A DNA stretch of 64,000 nucleotides, from NCBI RefSeq assembly GCF_024360925.2, contig NZ_CP113517.1, forward strand, positions 3,720,001 to 3,784,000. Direction: 5' to 3'. Under the pieces are notes generated by a model that saw only the letters and a program-made list of their open reading frames with translations, had not been told where the DNA came from and searched no databases. Of this stretch, positions 43,735 through 52,808 are shown piece after piece. Position numbers and translations under genes: made by a program. The stretch's first letter is position 1, and each line of letters begins with the position of its first letter. The DNA is from Methylomonas rapida. Lineage in GTDB: Bacteria; Pseudomonadota; Gammaproteobacteria; Methylococcales; Methylomonadaceae.

Positions 43735-44955
43735 ATGGCATTGTACGTTTTTAAATTCGGCGGCACGTCCGTCGGTTCGGTCGAGCGCATTAAAGCCGTC
43801 GCCGAGAAAGTCAAAAAGGCCCACGAGGCGGGCGATCAGATCGTGGTGGTGGTTTCGGCGATGAGTGGCGAGACCAATCGCCTGGTGGCGCTGGCCAAGG
43901 AGATGCAGCCGCAGCCGACCGACCGCGAGCTGGACGTATTGCTGTCCACCGGCGAGCAGGTCACCATCGCCTTGTTGGCCATGGCGCTGCATAACCTCGG
44001 CGTAGAAGCACGTTCCTATACCGGCGCCCAGGTGCGCATTTTGACCGACAGCGCCCATACCAAGGCCCGCATTCGCGAGATCGACGAAGCCAAGATGCGC
44101 GCCGATTTGAATGCCGGCCGGGTCGTCGTCGTGGCGGGTTTTCAGGGTGTCGATGAACATGGCAATATCACGACTTTGGGCCGCGGTGGTTCCGATACCA
44201 CAGGCGTTGCGCTGGCCGCGGCGTTGAAGGCCGACGAGTGCCATATCTATACCGACGTCGACGGCGTCTACACCACCGATCCGCGCGTGGTGCCCAAAGC
44301 CCGCCGCCTCGATCGCATCACCTTCGAGGAAATGCTGGAAATGGCCAGCCTGGGTTCCAAGGTCTTGCAGATCCGCTCGGTCGAATTCGCCGGCAAATAC
44401 AATGTCAAATTGCGCGTGTTGTCTTCGTTCATGGAAGGCAACGGCACCCTTATTACCTACGAGGAATCAGAAATGGAAAAAGCGTTAATTTCGGGCATCG
44501 CCTTCAACCGCGACGAGGCGAAACTGACCGTGACCGGCGTTGCCGACCTGCCCGGCGTGGCGTCGAAAATCCTGGGGCCGATCGCCGCCGAAAACATCGA
44601 AGTGGACATGATCGTGCAAAACATTTCCGCGCACGGCACCACCGATTTTACCTTTACCGTCAATCGCAACGACTTCACTCGCGCTAAAAACGTGCTGGAA
44701 GGCCTGTGCGCCGGCTTGGGCGACAACACCACAGTCATCGGCGACGACAGCATCGTCAAGGTGTCCATCGTCGGCGTCGGCATGCGCTCGCATGCGGGTA
44801 TCGCCAGCACCATGTTCAAGGTATTGGCCGACGAAGGCATCAATATTCAGATGATTTCCACCTCCGAAATCAAGATTTCTGTGGTCATCGACGAGAAATA
44901 CCTGGAGTTAGCCGTGCGCGCCTTGCACAAAGCCTTTGGCTTGGATCAGGAATAA
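43735..44955 (+). CDS. lysC: Aspartate kinase
   Basis: 406 residues. The kinase domain has [38 protein letters not shown] and [15 protein letters not shown]; tandem ACT domains occupy about 265-406 ([37 protein letters not shown]). This is the monofunctional, feedback-controlled class that starts lysine/threonine/methionine synthesis. The internal start typical of such genes ([10 protein letters not shown]) could give a separate ACT-only beta chain. Followed by a strong terminator. Confidence 0.96.
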   Translation: MALYVFKFGGTSVGSVERIKAVAEKVKKAHEAGDQIVVVVSAMSGETNRLVALAKEMQPQPTDRELDVLLSTGEQVTIALLAMALHNLGVEARSYTGAQVRILTDSAHTKARIREIDEAKMRADLNAGRVVVVAGFQGVDEHGNITTLGRGGSDTTGVALAAALKADECHIYTDVDGVYTTDPRVVPKARRLDRITFEEMLEMASLGSKVLQIRSVEFAGKYNVKLRVLSSFMEGNGTLITYEESEMEKALISGIAFNRDEAKLTVTGVADLPGVASKILGPIAAENIEVDMIVQNISAHGTTDFTFTVNRNDFTRAKNVLEGLCAGLGDNTTVIGDDSIVKVSIVGVGMRSHAGIASTMFKVLADEGINIQMISTSEIKISVVIDEKYLELAVRALHKAFGLDQE

Positions 44956-44973
44956 GTTTCGACTCAAAAAATC

Positions 44974-45009
44974 AAGCCTCGGCAATCGGTTTTTGCCGAG
45001 GCTTTTTTT
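44974..45009 (+). terminator. Intrinsic terminator of lysC
   Basis: AGCCTCGGCAA ... TTGCCGAGGCT hairpin with a seven-T tail, 19 bp after the lysC stop and just before the convergent Fic-like gene. Confidence 0.92.
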
Positions 45010-45018
45010 ACAGGCTGG

Positions 45019-45819
45019 TCAAAGTTTTTGCTCGCCTAATAAAAAGTAATCGAGCGAATCGGCTTGAGCTTGTACGCGATCAAACAGCCGTTGCGCGTTG
45101 TGCAGCGCCTGTTCGGCGATAAAGCCAAACCATGCATTTTTGTCCGCATCGGATTGCGCGTTGGCGAGGGCTTGGCAATAGGCCGCACGGCCGACATCGT
45201 CGTCGTTGATGCTGAGCAAGGGATAACCTTCTTCCAACAAAATCAGATTCATCGCCAGCCTGGCGCAAAGGCCGTTGGCCGTCGGGAAAGGTTGCAAAGT
45301 TTCCAGGCGCAGCAGGATTTCGGCGGCGAAAACGATAGGATGTAAAAAAGCCCCCTCCAAGCGCGTCCAACGCATAAAGTCAGCCATTAATCCTGCCAAG
45401 TCTTCTGGTGGCGTGGCCGCTTGACCATTGGCCAGCGTAGCCGCCTGGGTACGATAACTGCCAGCTTGCTGCCGGTTTAACGCTTTCGATAATAGCGCAT
45501 GCAGTTGCTTCAGCAATTCTTCGGATAACAAAGCATGTTCGCCGGCTTGTTCGCGTATGAACTGTATGGCTTGATAATGGTTTAGCGCCGCCAGGTTTTC
45601 CGCCATCGACTTGCCCGGCAGCATCAGGCCCGTGCGTATCACCAGTTCCGTTTCTCTTAGGCTCAACGAACTGCCTTCCAGATGGTTGCTGTGGTAAGTA
45701 TTTTCGATCGCCTGAGCTTGCAGCCAGGCTTGCTCTTGCAAGCGGCTGTGCCATTGCAGTTCGGCTTTCAATAAGTCGATTTCGCTGAACAGCAATTCCA
45801 GATTGTCGATTTGCGCCAT
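45019..45819 (-). CDS. Fic-family protein with degenerate catalytic motif
   Basis: A 266-residue class II Fic protein in fold and order: N-terminal inhibitory helix with the S/TxxxEG/N motif intact (SNHLEG, Ser44/Glu48/Gly49), then the Fic core (MAENLAALNHYQAIQFI, FAAEILLRLETL). But the catalytic HPFx(D/E)GNGRxxR reads QPFPTANGLCAR (about 176-187): the catalytic His, the Asp/Glu, the first Gly and the first Arg are all changed. AMP transfer is not expected. The open frame and good codon use argue for a kept non-AMPylating role. It is followed by no partner gene. Confidence 0.85.
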   Translation of the reverse strand: MAQIDNLELLFSEIDLLKAELQWHSRLQEQAWLQAQAIENTYHSNHLEGSSLSLRETELVIRTGLMLPGKSMAENLAALNHYQAIQFIREQAGEHALLSEELLKQLHALLSKALNRQQAGSYRTQAATLANGQAATPPEDLAGLMADFMRWTRLEGAFLHPIVFAAEILLRLETLQPFPTANGLCARLAMNLILLEEGYPLLSINDDDVGRAAYCQALANAQSDADKNAWFGFIAEQALHNAQRLFDRVQAQADSLDYFLLGEQKL

Positions 45820-45838
45820 CTAAGCTCTCCTGATTCAT

Positions 45839-46013
45839 CTTAAAAACGGCAGTAAGTCCACGAAAATCACGAAATACACGAAAGAAATCGTTGCGTTATG
45901 AAGCTTATCGATTATCGATTCACCTGTTCGGAGCTGCTATTAGTGCGATAACTGTTTGAAACTTTTCGTAATTTTCGCGTGCTTCGTGGACCAAATGATT
46001 TTTCTAGGCTCAT
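45839..46013 (-). repeat. MITE-like intergenic repeat, copy C (inverted)
   Basis: Inverted copy: begins AAAAACGGCAGTAAGTCCAC and continues GAAAATCACGAAATACACG; ends GTGCTTCGTGGACCAAATGA then TTTTTCTAGG. It fills the gap between the Fic-like gene and tgt. Confidence 0.75.
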
Positions 46014-46016
46014 CGC

Positions 46017-47671
<1,655 letters not shown>

Positions 47672-47928
47672 GGTCGGGTATTTACTCAGTGAAAACAGGG
47701 GATTGGTCGGTTAAACAAACCGGCCATTATAATTGAGCCGAAAGGCGATGCGTTGAATTCTGTTTGGACGAAACAGAAAAGTTTCGGCGAGTCGCGCAAG
47801 TTGTAGGGTACGCATTGCATACCAAATAAAGGCTTATTCGCCCCCATCGACCGATTCGAACCGCTCCGCCAGATCCGCGCCCTAATGCGAAGGATAATGC
47901 CCCGCGCGAACGAAGCGATGAAAATTCA

Positions 47929-48228
47929 TGTTGCGAATTGTGGAGGTGTTTAAATCAGTCGGCAATTCAGCGTAGGGTACGCATTGCGTACCAATTTAAG
48001 GCCGACCCGGTGCGCAAAGCAGAAGGTACGCGGTGCGTATCTACATGGCTTTTGGATGACCACGCCGCTCTGGTTCCCACGGTCCTCCGTGGGAACCCGT
48101 ACTGCGTGTTGAAGGCTGGTATGCATTCCCACGCAGGAGCGTGGGAACGAGAAAACGTAAAAAAGTAAGAGCCGCCCGGTACATAGCAACGCCGATAATT
48201 CGCCATCGCAAACCCCGTTTGCAGAAAT
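47929..48228. repeat. Intact ~300-bp repeat unit (REP doublet, palindromes, RAYT 5' fragment)
   Basis: Begins CATGTTGCGAATTGTGGAGG, contains REP palindromes at 47977-47993 and 48025-48041, then GGTTCCCACGGTCCTCCGTG, the palindrome TTCCCACGCAGGAGCGTGGG, and a RAYT gene start at 48204-48206. The following copy (48229 on) is the same sequence but is interrupted at CGGTCTTCCG by the composite transposon and resumes at 56262. The 47672-47928 stretch has only a degenerate REP-like piece. Confidence 0.8.
48153..48206 (-). pseudogene. RAYT (REP-associated tyrosine transposase) 5' remnant
   Basis: Encodes only MANYRRCYVPGGSYFFT, identical to the start of the longer RAYT remnant at 58240, before running into a palindromic repeat. 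The catalytic HUH region is missing. Confidence 0.75.
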
Positions 48229-48393
48229 TCATGTTGCGAATTGTGGACGTATTTAAATCAGTCGGCAATTCAGTGTAGGGTACGCATCGTGTACCAATCG
48301 AAGGCCGAGCCGGTGCGCAAAGCAGAAGGTACGCGGTGCGTACCCTACATGGCTTTTGGATGACCACGCCGCCCTGGTTCCCACGGTCTTCCG
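48229..48393. repeat. Left part of the second ~300-bp repeat unit, cut by the composite transposon
   Basis: Matches 47929-48088 with a few changes; REP palindromes at 48279-48295 and 48328-48344. It ends in CGGTCTTCCG (48384-48393), the outer target duplication. The right part of this unit is at 56262-56335. Confidence 0.8.
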
Positions 48394-49852
48394 CTCATCG
48401 TTATACACATCTCTGTGCGACAACCTGCTGAGCTTCCAATGCAATGACAAAATCGCGCAAACGCTGCAGTCCGATCCACATGGCTTTGGCACCCGGCGGC
48501 CCGTCATGCTTGCGTCCGAGATAACCGCCCAAGCTCGCCACCAAGAGAATCACTTCGCCCAAGCGAGGTGGCGTAAGCGGCGGCGGGCAAAGCTTAACCA
48601 CAATGTAAGCAGCCCGCCACTCCTGTGGATCGAAGATAATTTCACAATCCATGTCCGGCGTAGTCCGTCCCAACATCAGCGTGAACAATACCCGCCAGGC
48701 AATAACCATGTACAACGCTAAACAAGGTAGCAGTCGGTCCTCGGTTTCCAGATGCAGTCGCTTAATCTGGCATCCGCTCTTGAGCACATGGAAGTACACT
48801 TCAATGCACCACCGCACGGCGTACCACATGACGATCGTTGCCGCCTGTTCGAAACAATCGATCGGCAAGCTAGTCAACAATAGCCATTCCAAACGTTCCA
48901 CGCCAGACGGTGGTGCATCTTCGCGTGCCAGCACCGCATTGATGGTGAGTTCCGGTAGCCGATACCCTATCCGCTTAGGCGGTTTGAGGGTCACTGTAAT
49001 GGCGCGTAACGTGATATGCGCCAGTCGCGCCGTGCGGTTCGGTCGCGGTTTGACGTTCACCTCAGAGTAACCCAATACAGGAGCTTGCTCCACGGCGGCC
49101 CACAGGCATTTCGTACCGTTCTCCGGCGAAGCCAACACTCGGTTTTGCGCCGCACGTACGATCCATTGAGCCCGTACCGCAGGTGCGTAGTCATGGTATT
49201 CGGCAAACCACTCGTAAATATCGCCCTCCCTGTCGGCAAGATTGATCAGCAGGGTGTCCGGCATTTGCGCCTGTAAAGCGCAACTGTCCTGGTAACTTTC
49301 CAGCCAATGGCGACTCTCTTTTTCGTCTACGCCTTTGTGAAGTCGTTCACTCCTTTGGCTTGGGATCTCTCGAGGCCAATACGATGCTTTCACGACACCC
49401 AAACAAATACGCGATGGCGTAAAGGCAACTGTCGGATGCAGGCGGCGCAAGTGTTTCTCCACGTCTTTCACTGTGCCAAGTCCCTTCGGCCCCAAGCAAA
49501 TATTCTTATCGTCCTCGGTGGTGTCCTGTGCCAGCAGCACGATTGGGCTGCTCTTCATGCGCTCGATCGTGGCATCTCGATGCGGCGCCAGTATCTTCTC
49601 GAATGTCGTCTTAGCGTTATTGAAGAAGCGATAGGCTCCCATCGTCTCCTTCCAGCCTCCGCAGGCCGCCGGAATACTGAGTTGTGGATGCTCGCCCAAT
49701 TGCTCCAATAGCAAGGCCAATCTCTTGTTTAGACGTTGATCTTCCAAATTGGCAGTTTGCACTTCTTCTTCGGCCCAGTTGCTCATCGCCTTTCTCCTGT
49801 TTCTGTGTCTCCTTGTAGTTTAGTCTTTGAGGGACTTGTGTATAACGATGAG
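48394..49852 (-). mobile_element. IS50-like insertion sequence (IS4 family), left copy
   Basis: Ends CTCATCGTTATACACATCT (inner-type) and, in the other orientation, CTCATCGTTATACACAAGT. Both align with the 19-bp IE and OE of IS50 (TTATACACAAGT for OE, ATCT for IE), which fixes the boundaries. Identical in sequence, as far as read, to the copy at 54803. Confidence 0.9.
48401..49786 (-). CDS. IS4-family (Tn5-like) transposase
   Basis: 461 residues with Tn5 transposase architecture: N-terminal DNA-binding part (MSNWAEEEVQTANLEDQRLN, SIPAACGGWKETMGAYRFFN), first Asp in IVLLAQDTTEDD, second Asp in INLADREGDIYEWF, and Glu in the YREK-like motif YAVRWCIEVYFHVLKSGC; the C-terminus resembles the Tn5 dimerisation domain. 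A shorter inhibitor form from an internal start, as in IS50, is possible. Stop codon overlaps the IS end. Confidence 0.95.
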   Translation of the reverse strand: MSNWAEEEVQTANLEDQRLNKRLALLLEQLGEHPQLSIPAACGGWKETMGAYRFFNNAKTTFEKILAPHRDATIERMKSSPIVLLAQDTTEDDKNICLGPKGLGTVKDVEKHLRRLHPTVAFTPSRICLGVVKASYWPREIPSQRSERLHKGVDEKESRHWLESYQDSCALQAQMPDTLLINLADREGDIYEWFAEYHDYAPAVRAQWIVRAAQNRVLASPENGTKCLWAAVEQAPVLGYSEVNVKPRPNRTARLAHITLRAITVTLKPPKRIGYRLPELTINAVLAREDAPPSGVERLEWLLLTSLPIDCFEQAATIVMWYAVRWCIEVYFHVLKSGCQIKRLHLETEDRLLPCLALYMVIAWRVLFTLMLGRTTPDMDCEIIFDPQEWRAAYIVVKLCPPPLTPPRLGEVILLVASLGGYLGRKHDGPPGAKAMWIGLQRLRDFVIALEAQQVVAQRCV

Positions 49853-49882
49853 CGGCGGACCGTGGGAACCAGGAAAATTAGA

Positions 49883-49959
49883 TATGCAGGCAAATTTGCC
49901 CGATTTACCGGCTAATATCAAAATATTAGGCATATTTGCCTGCTAATCAATGGTTATGC
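49883..49959 (-). other. attC-like site, probably truncated by the IS
   Basis: Arms GCAGGCAAATTTGCC and GGCATATTTGCCTGC enclose a loop; the right core is GTTATGC (49953-49959), where the stop of the first cassette gene lies. The left core (RYYYAAC) is missing, so the site may have been cut by the IS or belong to a variant. Confidence 0.4.
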
Positions 49960-50172
49960 GTTATCAACAATCGCTTTCTTTGCGTCTAAAATTTGCTCAT
50001 CTGTAAGGTGTTCAAATTCTCCAATACCAAGTGTTTTCCTGCACGCTTGCCCAATTGGAGATTTTGCGCCCTGGTGGTGATACAAAATCCAAGTCAGTAG
50101 CCTTCTGATATGCCGCAATTCATTCTCGGCTTCTTCATTACCATATGTTGCTTCGTCTAATGCTGTCAGCAT
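49954..50172 (-). CDS. Integron cassette protein, hypothetical (72 aa)
   Basis: MLTALDEATYGNEEAENELRHI... is mostly helical, with RRLLTWILYHHQGAKSPIG and FEHLTDEQILDAKKAI; soluble and acidic. GGAG lies seven bases before the ATG, and the stop codon lies in the core of the downstream attC-like site. Upstream is the attC at 50188. Size and flanks are those of a gene cassette; function unknown. Confidence 0.65.
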   Translation of the reverse strand: MLTALDEATYGNEEAENELRHIRRLLTWILYHHQGAKSPIGQACRKTLGIGEFEHLTDEQILDAKKAIVDNA

Positions 50173-50187
50173 TGTTCAGCTCCCGCC

Positions 50188-50273
50188 GCATAACACGGCA
50201 CTAAAGGCGACACCCGGAAGCATCGCGGTATTGTTTAATTTAGTCGGCGGCGCGCCTTAGTTCGGCGTTATGC
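50188..50273 (-). other. attC recombination site 1
   Basis: Cores GCATAAC (50188) and GTTATGC (50267). The arms pair imperfectly: GCATAACACGGCACTAAAGG against the reverse complement GCATAACGCCGAACTAAGGC, with unpaired bases on one strand as in folded attC. 86 bp, orientation for minus-strand cassettes. Confidence 0.8.
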
Positions 50274-50470
50274 GGCACATTTCCAGTTCCGCCGCATTTG
50301 TGGCACGATTCGCTCTCTAAACCGTACAAACGCAAATCGGCATAGTCTGTTTTGACTTCACCGCTCCCGGCACATGCCAGGCATTTCCGCATAACCACAC
50401 GTTGCACCGGAACAGCTAAAGCTAAGTCGTTTTCGGTGTCGCCGTCTTCGTTAAAATTTATTTCACTCAT
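50240..50470 (-). CDS. Cassette protein with two DnaJ-type CxxCxGxG zinc motifs
   Basis: 76 residues. Residues 1-28 (MSEINFNEDGDTENDLALAV then PVQRVVMR) are encoded by attC site 2 and are shared with the protein at 51400. The middle is a minimal zinc ribbon, CLACAGSGEV ... CHKCGGTGNV, like the DnaJ central domain, and the last residues (NAELRRAAD) are encoded by the arm of attC site 1. It may be a small chaperone- or RNA-binding zinc protein. Its start overlaps the upstream cassette gene. Confidence 0.6.
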   Translation of the reverse strand: MSEINFNEDGDTENDLALAVPVQRVVMRKCLACAGSGEVKTDYADLRLYGLESESCHKCGGTGNVPHNAELRRAAD

Positions 50471-50517
50471 ATCGTTCTCCAGTTAATCCGCTGTCCGGTA
50501 AACTCTGCGCGTTAGGC
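50389..50517 (-). other. attC recombination site 2 (129 bp, VCR-like length)
   Basis: Cores GCATAAC (50389) and GTTAGGC (50511). Arms GCATAACCACACGTTGCACC (then GGAACAGC) and, as reverse complement, GCCTAACGCGCAGAGTTTAC (then CGGACAGC) match at most positions. Contains the start of one cassette gene and the stop of the next. Confidence 0.8.
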
Positions 50518-50792
50518 GGCTCATTCTGGTTCGTCTTGTTGTAATCAAGTTGTGCCTTATAGGCACAACGCGCCAACAACAATACCGCCTCAGCTAATCC
50601 AACAACCTCTAACCTATCTTCTTCATTATCGCTTTGCGATAGCCTTATCAATTGTTCTGCGGTTTTCTTCATTGCCCAAAAATGAAGCATCACATTTATT
50701 TCATTGTTATCATCCACGCTTTGTAAATAACCGTCGCGTTTACCTTCTGCGTGCCCAGTGTAAAAACCGTGGCCCCATTGTTTACTACTCAA
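50463..50792 (-). CDS. Integron cassette protein, hypothetical (~109 aa)
   Basis: Start chosen at a TTG six bases after GGAG (upstream frame extends 4 codons to another TTG at 50804). Helical product with GFYTGHAEGKRDGYLQSVDD, MLHFWAMKKTAEQLIRLSQS and VVGLAEAVLLLARCAYKAQL. Its last residues, PNAQSLPDSGLTGERYE, are encoded by attC site 2, and it overlaps the next cassette gene by 8 bp. No family recognised. Confidence 0.5.
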   Translation of the reverse strand: MSSKQWGHGFYTGHAEGKRDGYLQSVDDNNEINVMLHFWAMKKTAEQLIRLSQSDNEEDRLEVVGLAEAVLLLARCAYKAQLDYNKTNQNEPPNAQSLPDSGLTGERYE

Positions 50793-50811
50793 ATTTTTCT
50801 CCAATAAAAAC

Positions 50812-50868
50812 GCATAACCAGTCAGTCAACCCGACCGCTATCGCGGCGGGTTACTTTTTGCGTTATAC
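50812..50868 (-). other. attC recombination site 3 (57 bp)
   Basis: Cores GCATAAC (50812) and GTTATAC (50862). The stem is clear: CAACCCGACCGC TATC GCGGCGGGTT, with mismatched spacer bases near the cores. The shortest and best-formed site of the array. Confidence 0.85.
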
Positions 50869-51096
50869 GTCAAAATCATTTTCGTGAAATAATTCGATCG
50901 TTTCTTTTGATTTACTATTCGCAGTCAATTTTATGTACCACCATCCGGACGCAACAGAATTTTCACGATCAACAAATCCAACCCGCCCAGGATATTTGGG
51001 TTTTCCGAGACGATCCTGGTCTCGCCGTATCGTAACAATCTGTCCAGGCCGTATAACTCGGCGCTCAACCGGAGCGCGGAAGCAAGGTTCATTCAT
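50863..51096 (-). CDS. Integron cassette protein, SH3-like (77 aa)
   Basis: MNEPCFRAPVERRVIRPGQI... has a KOW/SH3-like beta pattern: IRPGQIVTIRRDQD, KYPGRVGFVDRENSVASGWW and YIKLTANSKS. The first ~16 codons lie inside attC site 4 and the stop codon lies in the core of site 3. A fold similar to small beta-barrel binding proteins is likely; function unknown. Confidence 0.6.
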   Translation of the reverse strand: MNEPCFRAPVERRVIRPGQIVTIRRDQDRLGKPKYPGRVGFVDRENSVASGWWYIKLTANSKSKETIELFHENDFDV

Positions 51097-51139
51097 TTCT
51101 CAGTCTCCTGGGCCGCGCCCGGTTAGCTTTGCGTTATGC
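51051..51139 (-). other. attC recombination site 4 (89 bp)
   Basis: Cores GTATAAC (51051) and GTTATGC (51133). Arms GTATAACTCGGCGCTCAACC (then GGAGCGCGG) and reverse complement GCATAACGCAAAGCTAACCG (then GGCGCGG) pair well. Confidence 0.85.
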
Positions 51140-51400
51140 GGAATCTAATATTTGCTTAATTCTGCTAATGAACTGCTCTTTTGTTTCATGATGCGATGTA
51201 CAAACATGTGTAATTTGTTCCAGTTTGTCAGTGGCAAAATCTATATCTAAACCAACTTGCTTCGGGTCTGGCTGTTCTGTATCGGCTCCTCGGCGCCATT
51301 CATTGAAATAGCGCAGCCTCATAACCACACGTTGCACCGGAACATCTGAAGCTGCGCGGTTTTCAGAGTCTTTGTCTTCGTCAAAATTCGTTTCACTCAT
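51134..51400 (-). CDS. Integron cassette protein, hypothetical (88 aa)
   Basis: Starts MSETNFDEDKDSENRAASDV then PVQRVVMR, the same attC-encoded N-terminal peptide as the zinc protein at 50470, followed by an unrelated body (LRYFNEWRRGADTEQPDPKQ, ITHVCTSHHETKEQFISRIK). The stop lies in the core of attC site 4. The body looks like a small helical domain. No family recognised. Confidence 0.6.
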   Translation of the reverse strand: MSETNFDEDKDSENRAASDVPVQRVVMRLRYFNEWRRGADTEQPDPKQVGLDIDFATDKLEQITHVCTSHHETKEQFISRIKQILDSA

Positions 51401-51447
51401 GAATCTCTCCAGTTAATCCGCTGTCCGGTAAACTCTGCGCGTTATAA
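51319..51447 (-). other. attC recombination site 5, end of the minus-strand cassette run
   Basis: Near-copy of site 2: TCATAACCACACGTTGCACC at the left and AACTCTGCGCGTTATAA at the right (51441-51447). It contains the start of the cassette gene at 51400. The hicA gene starts 18 bp beyond, on the other strand. Confidence 0.75.
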
Positions 51448-51465
51448 GTGGTTATAATAACCATC

Positions 51466-51648
51466 ATGAACAGCAAGCAACTGATTAAGCAACTGGAACA
51501 AGACGGCTGGTATCTGGCGCGGGTCAAAGGCTCACACCACCAATTCAAGCACCCCACCAAACCCGGTTTGGTCACCGTCAAGCATCCAGACAGCGACATT
51601 CCAAAACCCACGTTGCACAGTATTTACCGGCAAGCCGGTTGGCGTTAA
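51466..51648 (+). CDS. hicA: HicA toxin
   Basis: 60 residues from MNSKQLIKQL (frame opens six codons earlier). dsRBD-like mRNA interferase with the active-site His in VKGSHHQFKHP, and GLVTVKHPDSDIPKPTLHSI at the end. It cuts mRNA and tmRNA when free of HicB. It precedes hicB by 19 bp. A HicAB pair next to cassette sites is common, since toxin-antitoxin pairs stabilise arrays. Confidence 0.92.
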   Translation: MNSKQLIKQLEQDGWYLARVKGSHHQFKHPTKPGLVTVKHPDSDIPKPTLHSIYRQAGWR

Positions 51649-51667
51649 TTGCATAGGAGAAGCACCC

Positions 51668-52060
51668 ATGAAATTTACCGTTGTTTTGCATACTGATGAT
51701 GGTCATCATTACGGGGTCATCGTGCCTGATCTTCCCGGCTGTTTTTCCGCCGGTGACGGCATCGATGAGGCGCTGTCATCCGTCATAGAAGCCATTGACC
51801 TGCATGTTGAAACATTGCTGGAAGACGGCGGCGATATTCCGGCACGTTTGCCCATCGATGCGCACAAAGACAATCCTGATTTTGCCGGCGGTATTTGGGC
51901 GGTCGTTGACGCGCCCATTGAAAAATACTTTGGCCCGGCGGAAAAAATCAACATTACCTTACCCAAGCTGTTACTGGCCAAGATCGATAGCTATGCTAAG
52001 GCGCATGGCGCTACCCGCTCAGGGTTTCTGGCCGATGCGGCGCGCTCTGCCATGCGGTAA
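51668..52060 (+). CDS. hicB: HicB antitoxin
   Basis: 130 residues. The N-terminal partial RNase H-like fold has DDGHHYGVIVPDLPGCFSAG and IDEALSSVIEAIDLHVETLL. The C-terminus is a ribbon-helix-helix DNA-binding domain (INITLPKLLLAKIDSYAKAH, RSGFLADAARSAM) for autoregulation. AGGAGAAGC precedes the ATG. It binds HicA and represses the operon. Confidence 0.93.
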   Translation: MKFTVVLHTDDGHHYGVIVPDLPGCFSAGDGIDEALSSVIEAIDLHVETLLEDGGDIPARLPIDAHKDNPDFAGGIWAVVDAPIEKYFGPAEKINITLPKLLLAKIDSYAKAHGATRSGFLADAARSAMR

Positions 52061-52063
52061 GTG

Positions 52064-52088
52064 GTAGGGTACGCACGGCGTACCCTAC
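52064..52088. repeat. REP-type palindrome between hicB and the phage genes
   Basis: GTAGGGTACGC ACG GCGTACCCTAC, 11-bp perfect stem with a 3-nt loop, the same family as the GGTACGC-NNN-GCGTACC units at 47977, 48279, 48328, 58308 and 58358. May also end transcription between convergent genes. Confidence 0.8.
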
Positions 52089-52381
52089 AATTGGGCATTA
52101 TCAGCGCCGGATAACGCCATTTGCTTTCGCTTGGCGTTGCTGCGGCTGGTTTTGCCGCCTTCCGCGCAATTGGGCGGCGGCAATAGATTGGATTCGGGGG
52201 CCGCCTCCAGGTGGTCTTTCAGCATTTGAAAGGGGATTCTGACGCTGCCGTCTGATACGAGCTTGCCAATCAGCTTACCCTGGCGCCGCAGTTTTTGAAT
52301 GGTCGATACGGACACGTCTAGCAGCTTGGCGGCGGTTTCTTCGCTGACTGCCAGGGGTTCACAGGTAATAATCTCTTTCAT
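52085..52381 (-). CDS. Helix-turn-helix (excisionase/MerR-like) protein
   Basis: 98 residues with an HTH_17-type domain: LAVSEETAAKLLDVSVSTIQ then KLRRQGKLIGKLVSDGSVRI, the pattern of phage excisionases and small regulators, plus a basic tail (SRSNAKRKQM). Last gene of the prophage-like row; 3 bp after its upstream neighbour's stop. Confidence 0.7.
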   Translation of the reverse strand: MKEIITCEPLAVSEETAAKLLDVSVSTIQKLRRQGKLIGKLVSDGSVRIPFQMLKDHLEAAPESNLLPPPNCAEGGKTSRSNAKRKQMALSGADNAQL

Positions 52382-52384
52382 GGG

Positions 52385-52627
52385 TTATTGTCCGTCGTTG
52401 AGAGGGTCAACCAAGTGTTTGGCCGCGCGATCGATGTCAGCGCGGTCGGCGTTGTATAACAGTTCGTACAGCCGGCGCATTCTGCCAGTGCGCCTATGGC
52501 GGGCGCGGCGGAATACTTCGCGCCAGTCGCCACCCAGTTCCATGGCCGTGCAGGCTTCGAGCAGGCGGTTATGCAGCTCGTGGATCTGGGTGTCGGTGAG
52601 TTTAGGCAGTTGTTTGGTTAGGCTCAT
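52385..52627 (-). CDS. Phage-like hypothetical protein
   Basis: 80 residues from MSLTKQLPKLTDTQIHELHN, the start that suits the 26-bp overlap with the upstream gene; the frame could open 24 codons earlier. Helical and basic (FRRARHRRTGRMRRLYELLY). It belongs to the run of overlapping phage-type genes. Function unknown. Confidence 0.55.
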   Translation of the reverse strand: MSLTKQLPKLTDTQIHELHNRLLEACTAMELGGDWREVFRRARHRRTGRMRRLYELLYNADRADIDRAAKHLVDPLNDGQ

Positions 52628-52808
52628 CGTGTGCCTCCGCTTCAATTTCATCCGCCCATTCCGCCACCAAGCCAGCCGCGCCGGACAATTCGCGTCCATG
52701 CTGGCTGTATAGCGGGTTGAATCCGCCGTAGAAGTCCATTGCCGTTGCGATCTCGAGCATGTCGTCCTGGAGCAGGCGCAATTTATGGGCGATTTGTTGT
52801 TTTGTCAT
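52602..52808 (-). CDS. Phage-like hypothetical protein (68 aa)
   Basis: MTKQQIAHKLRLLQDDMLEI... is a small helical acidic protein with GGFNPLYSQHGRELSGAAGL. It starts in a 4-bp overlap with the exonuclease gene upstream (ATGA) and overlaps the next gene by 26 bp. Unknown function. Confidence 0.55.
   Translation of the reverse strand: MTKQQIAHKLRLLQDDMLEIATAMDFYGGFNPLYSQHGRELSGAAGLVAEWADEIEAEAHDEPNQTTA

Noticed and set aside
48041..48507. ORFs of 80-108 codons in the REP region
   Set aside because: They are made of repeats (SHAPAWE, GFPRRT-type peptides) translated from palindromes, not genes.
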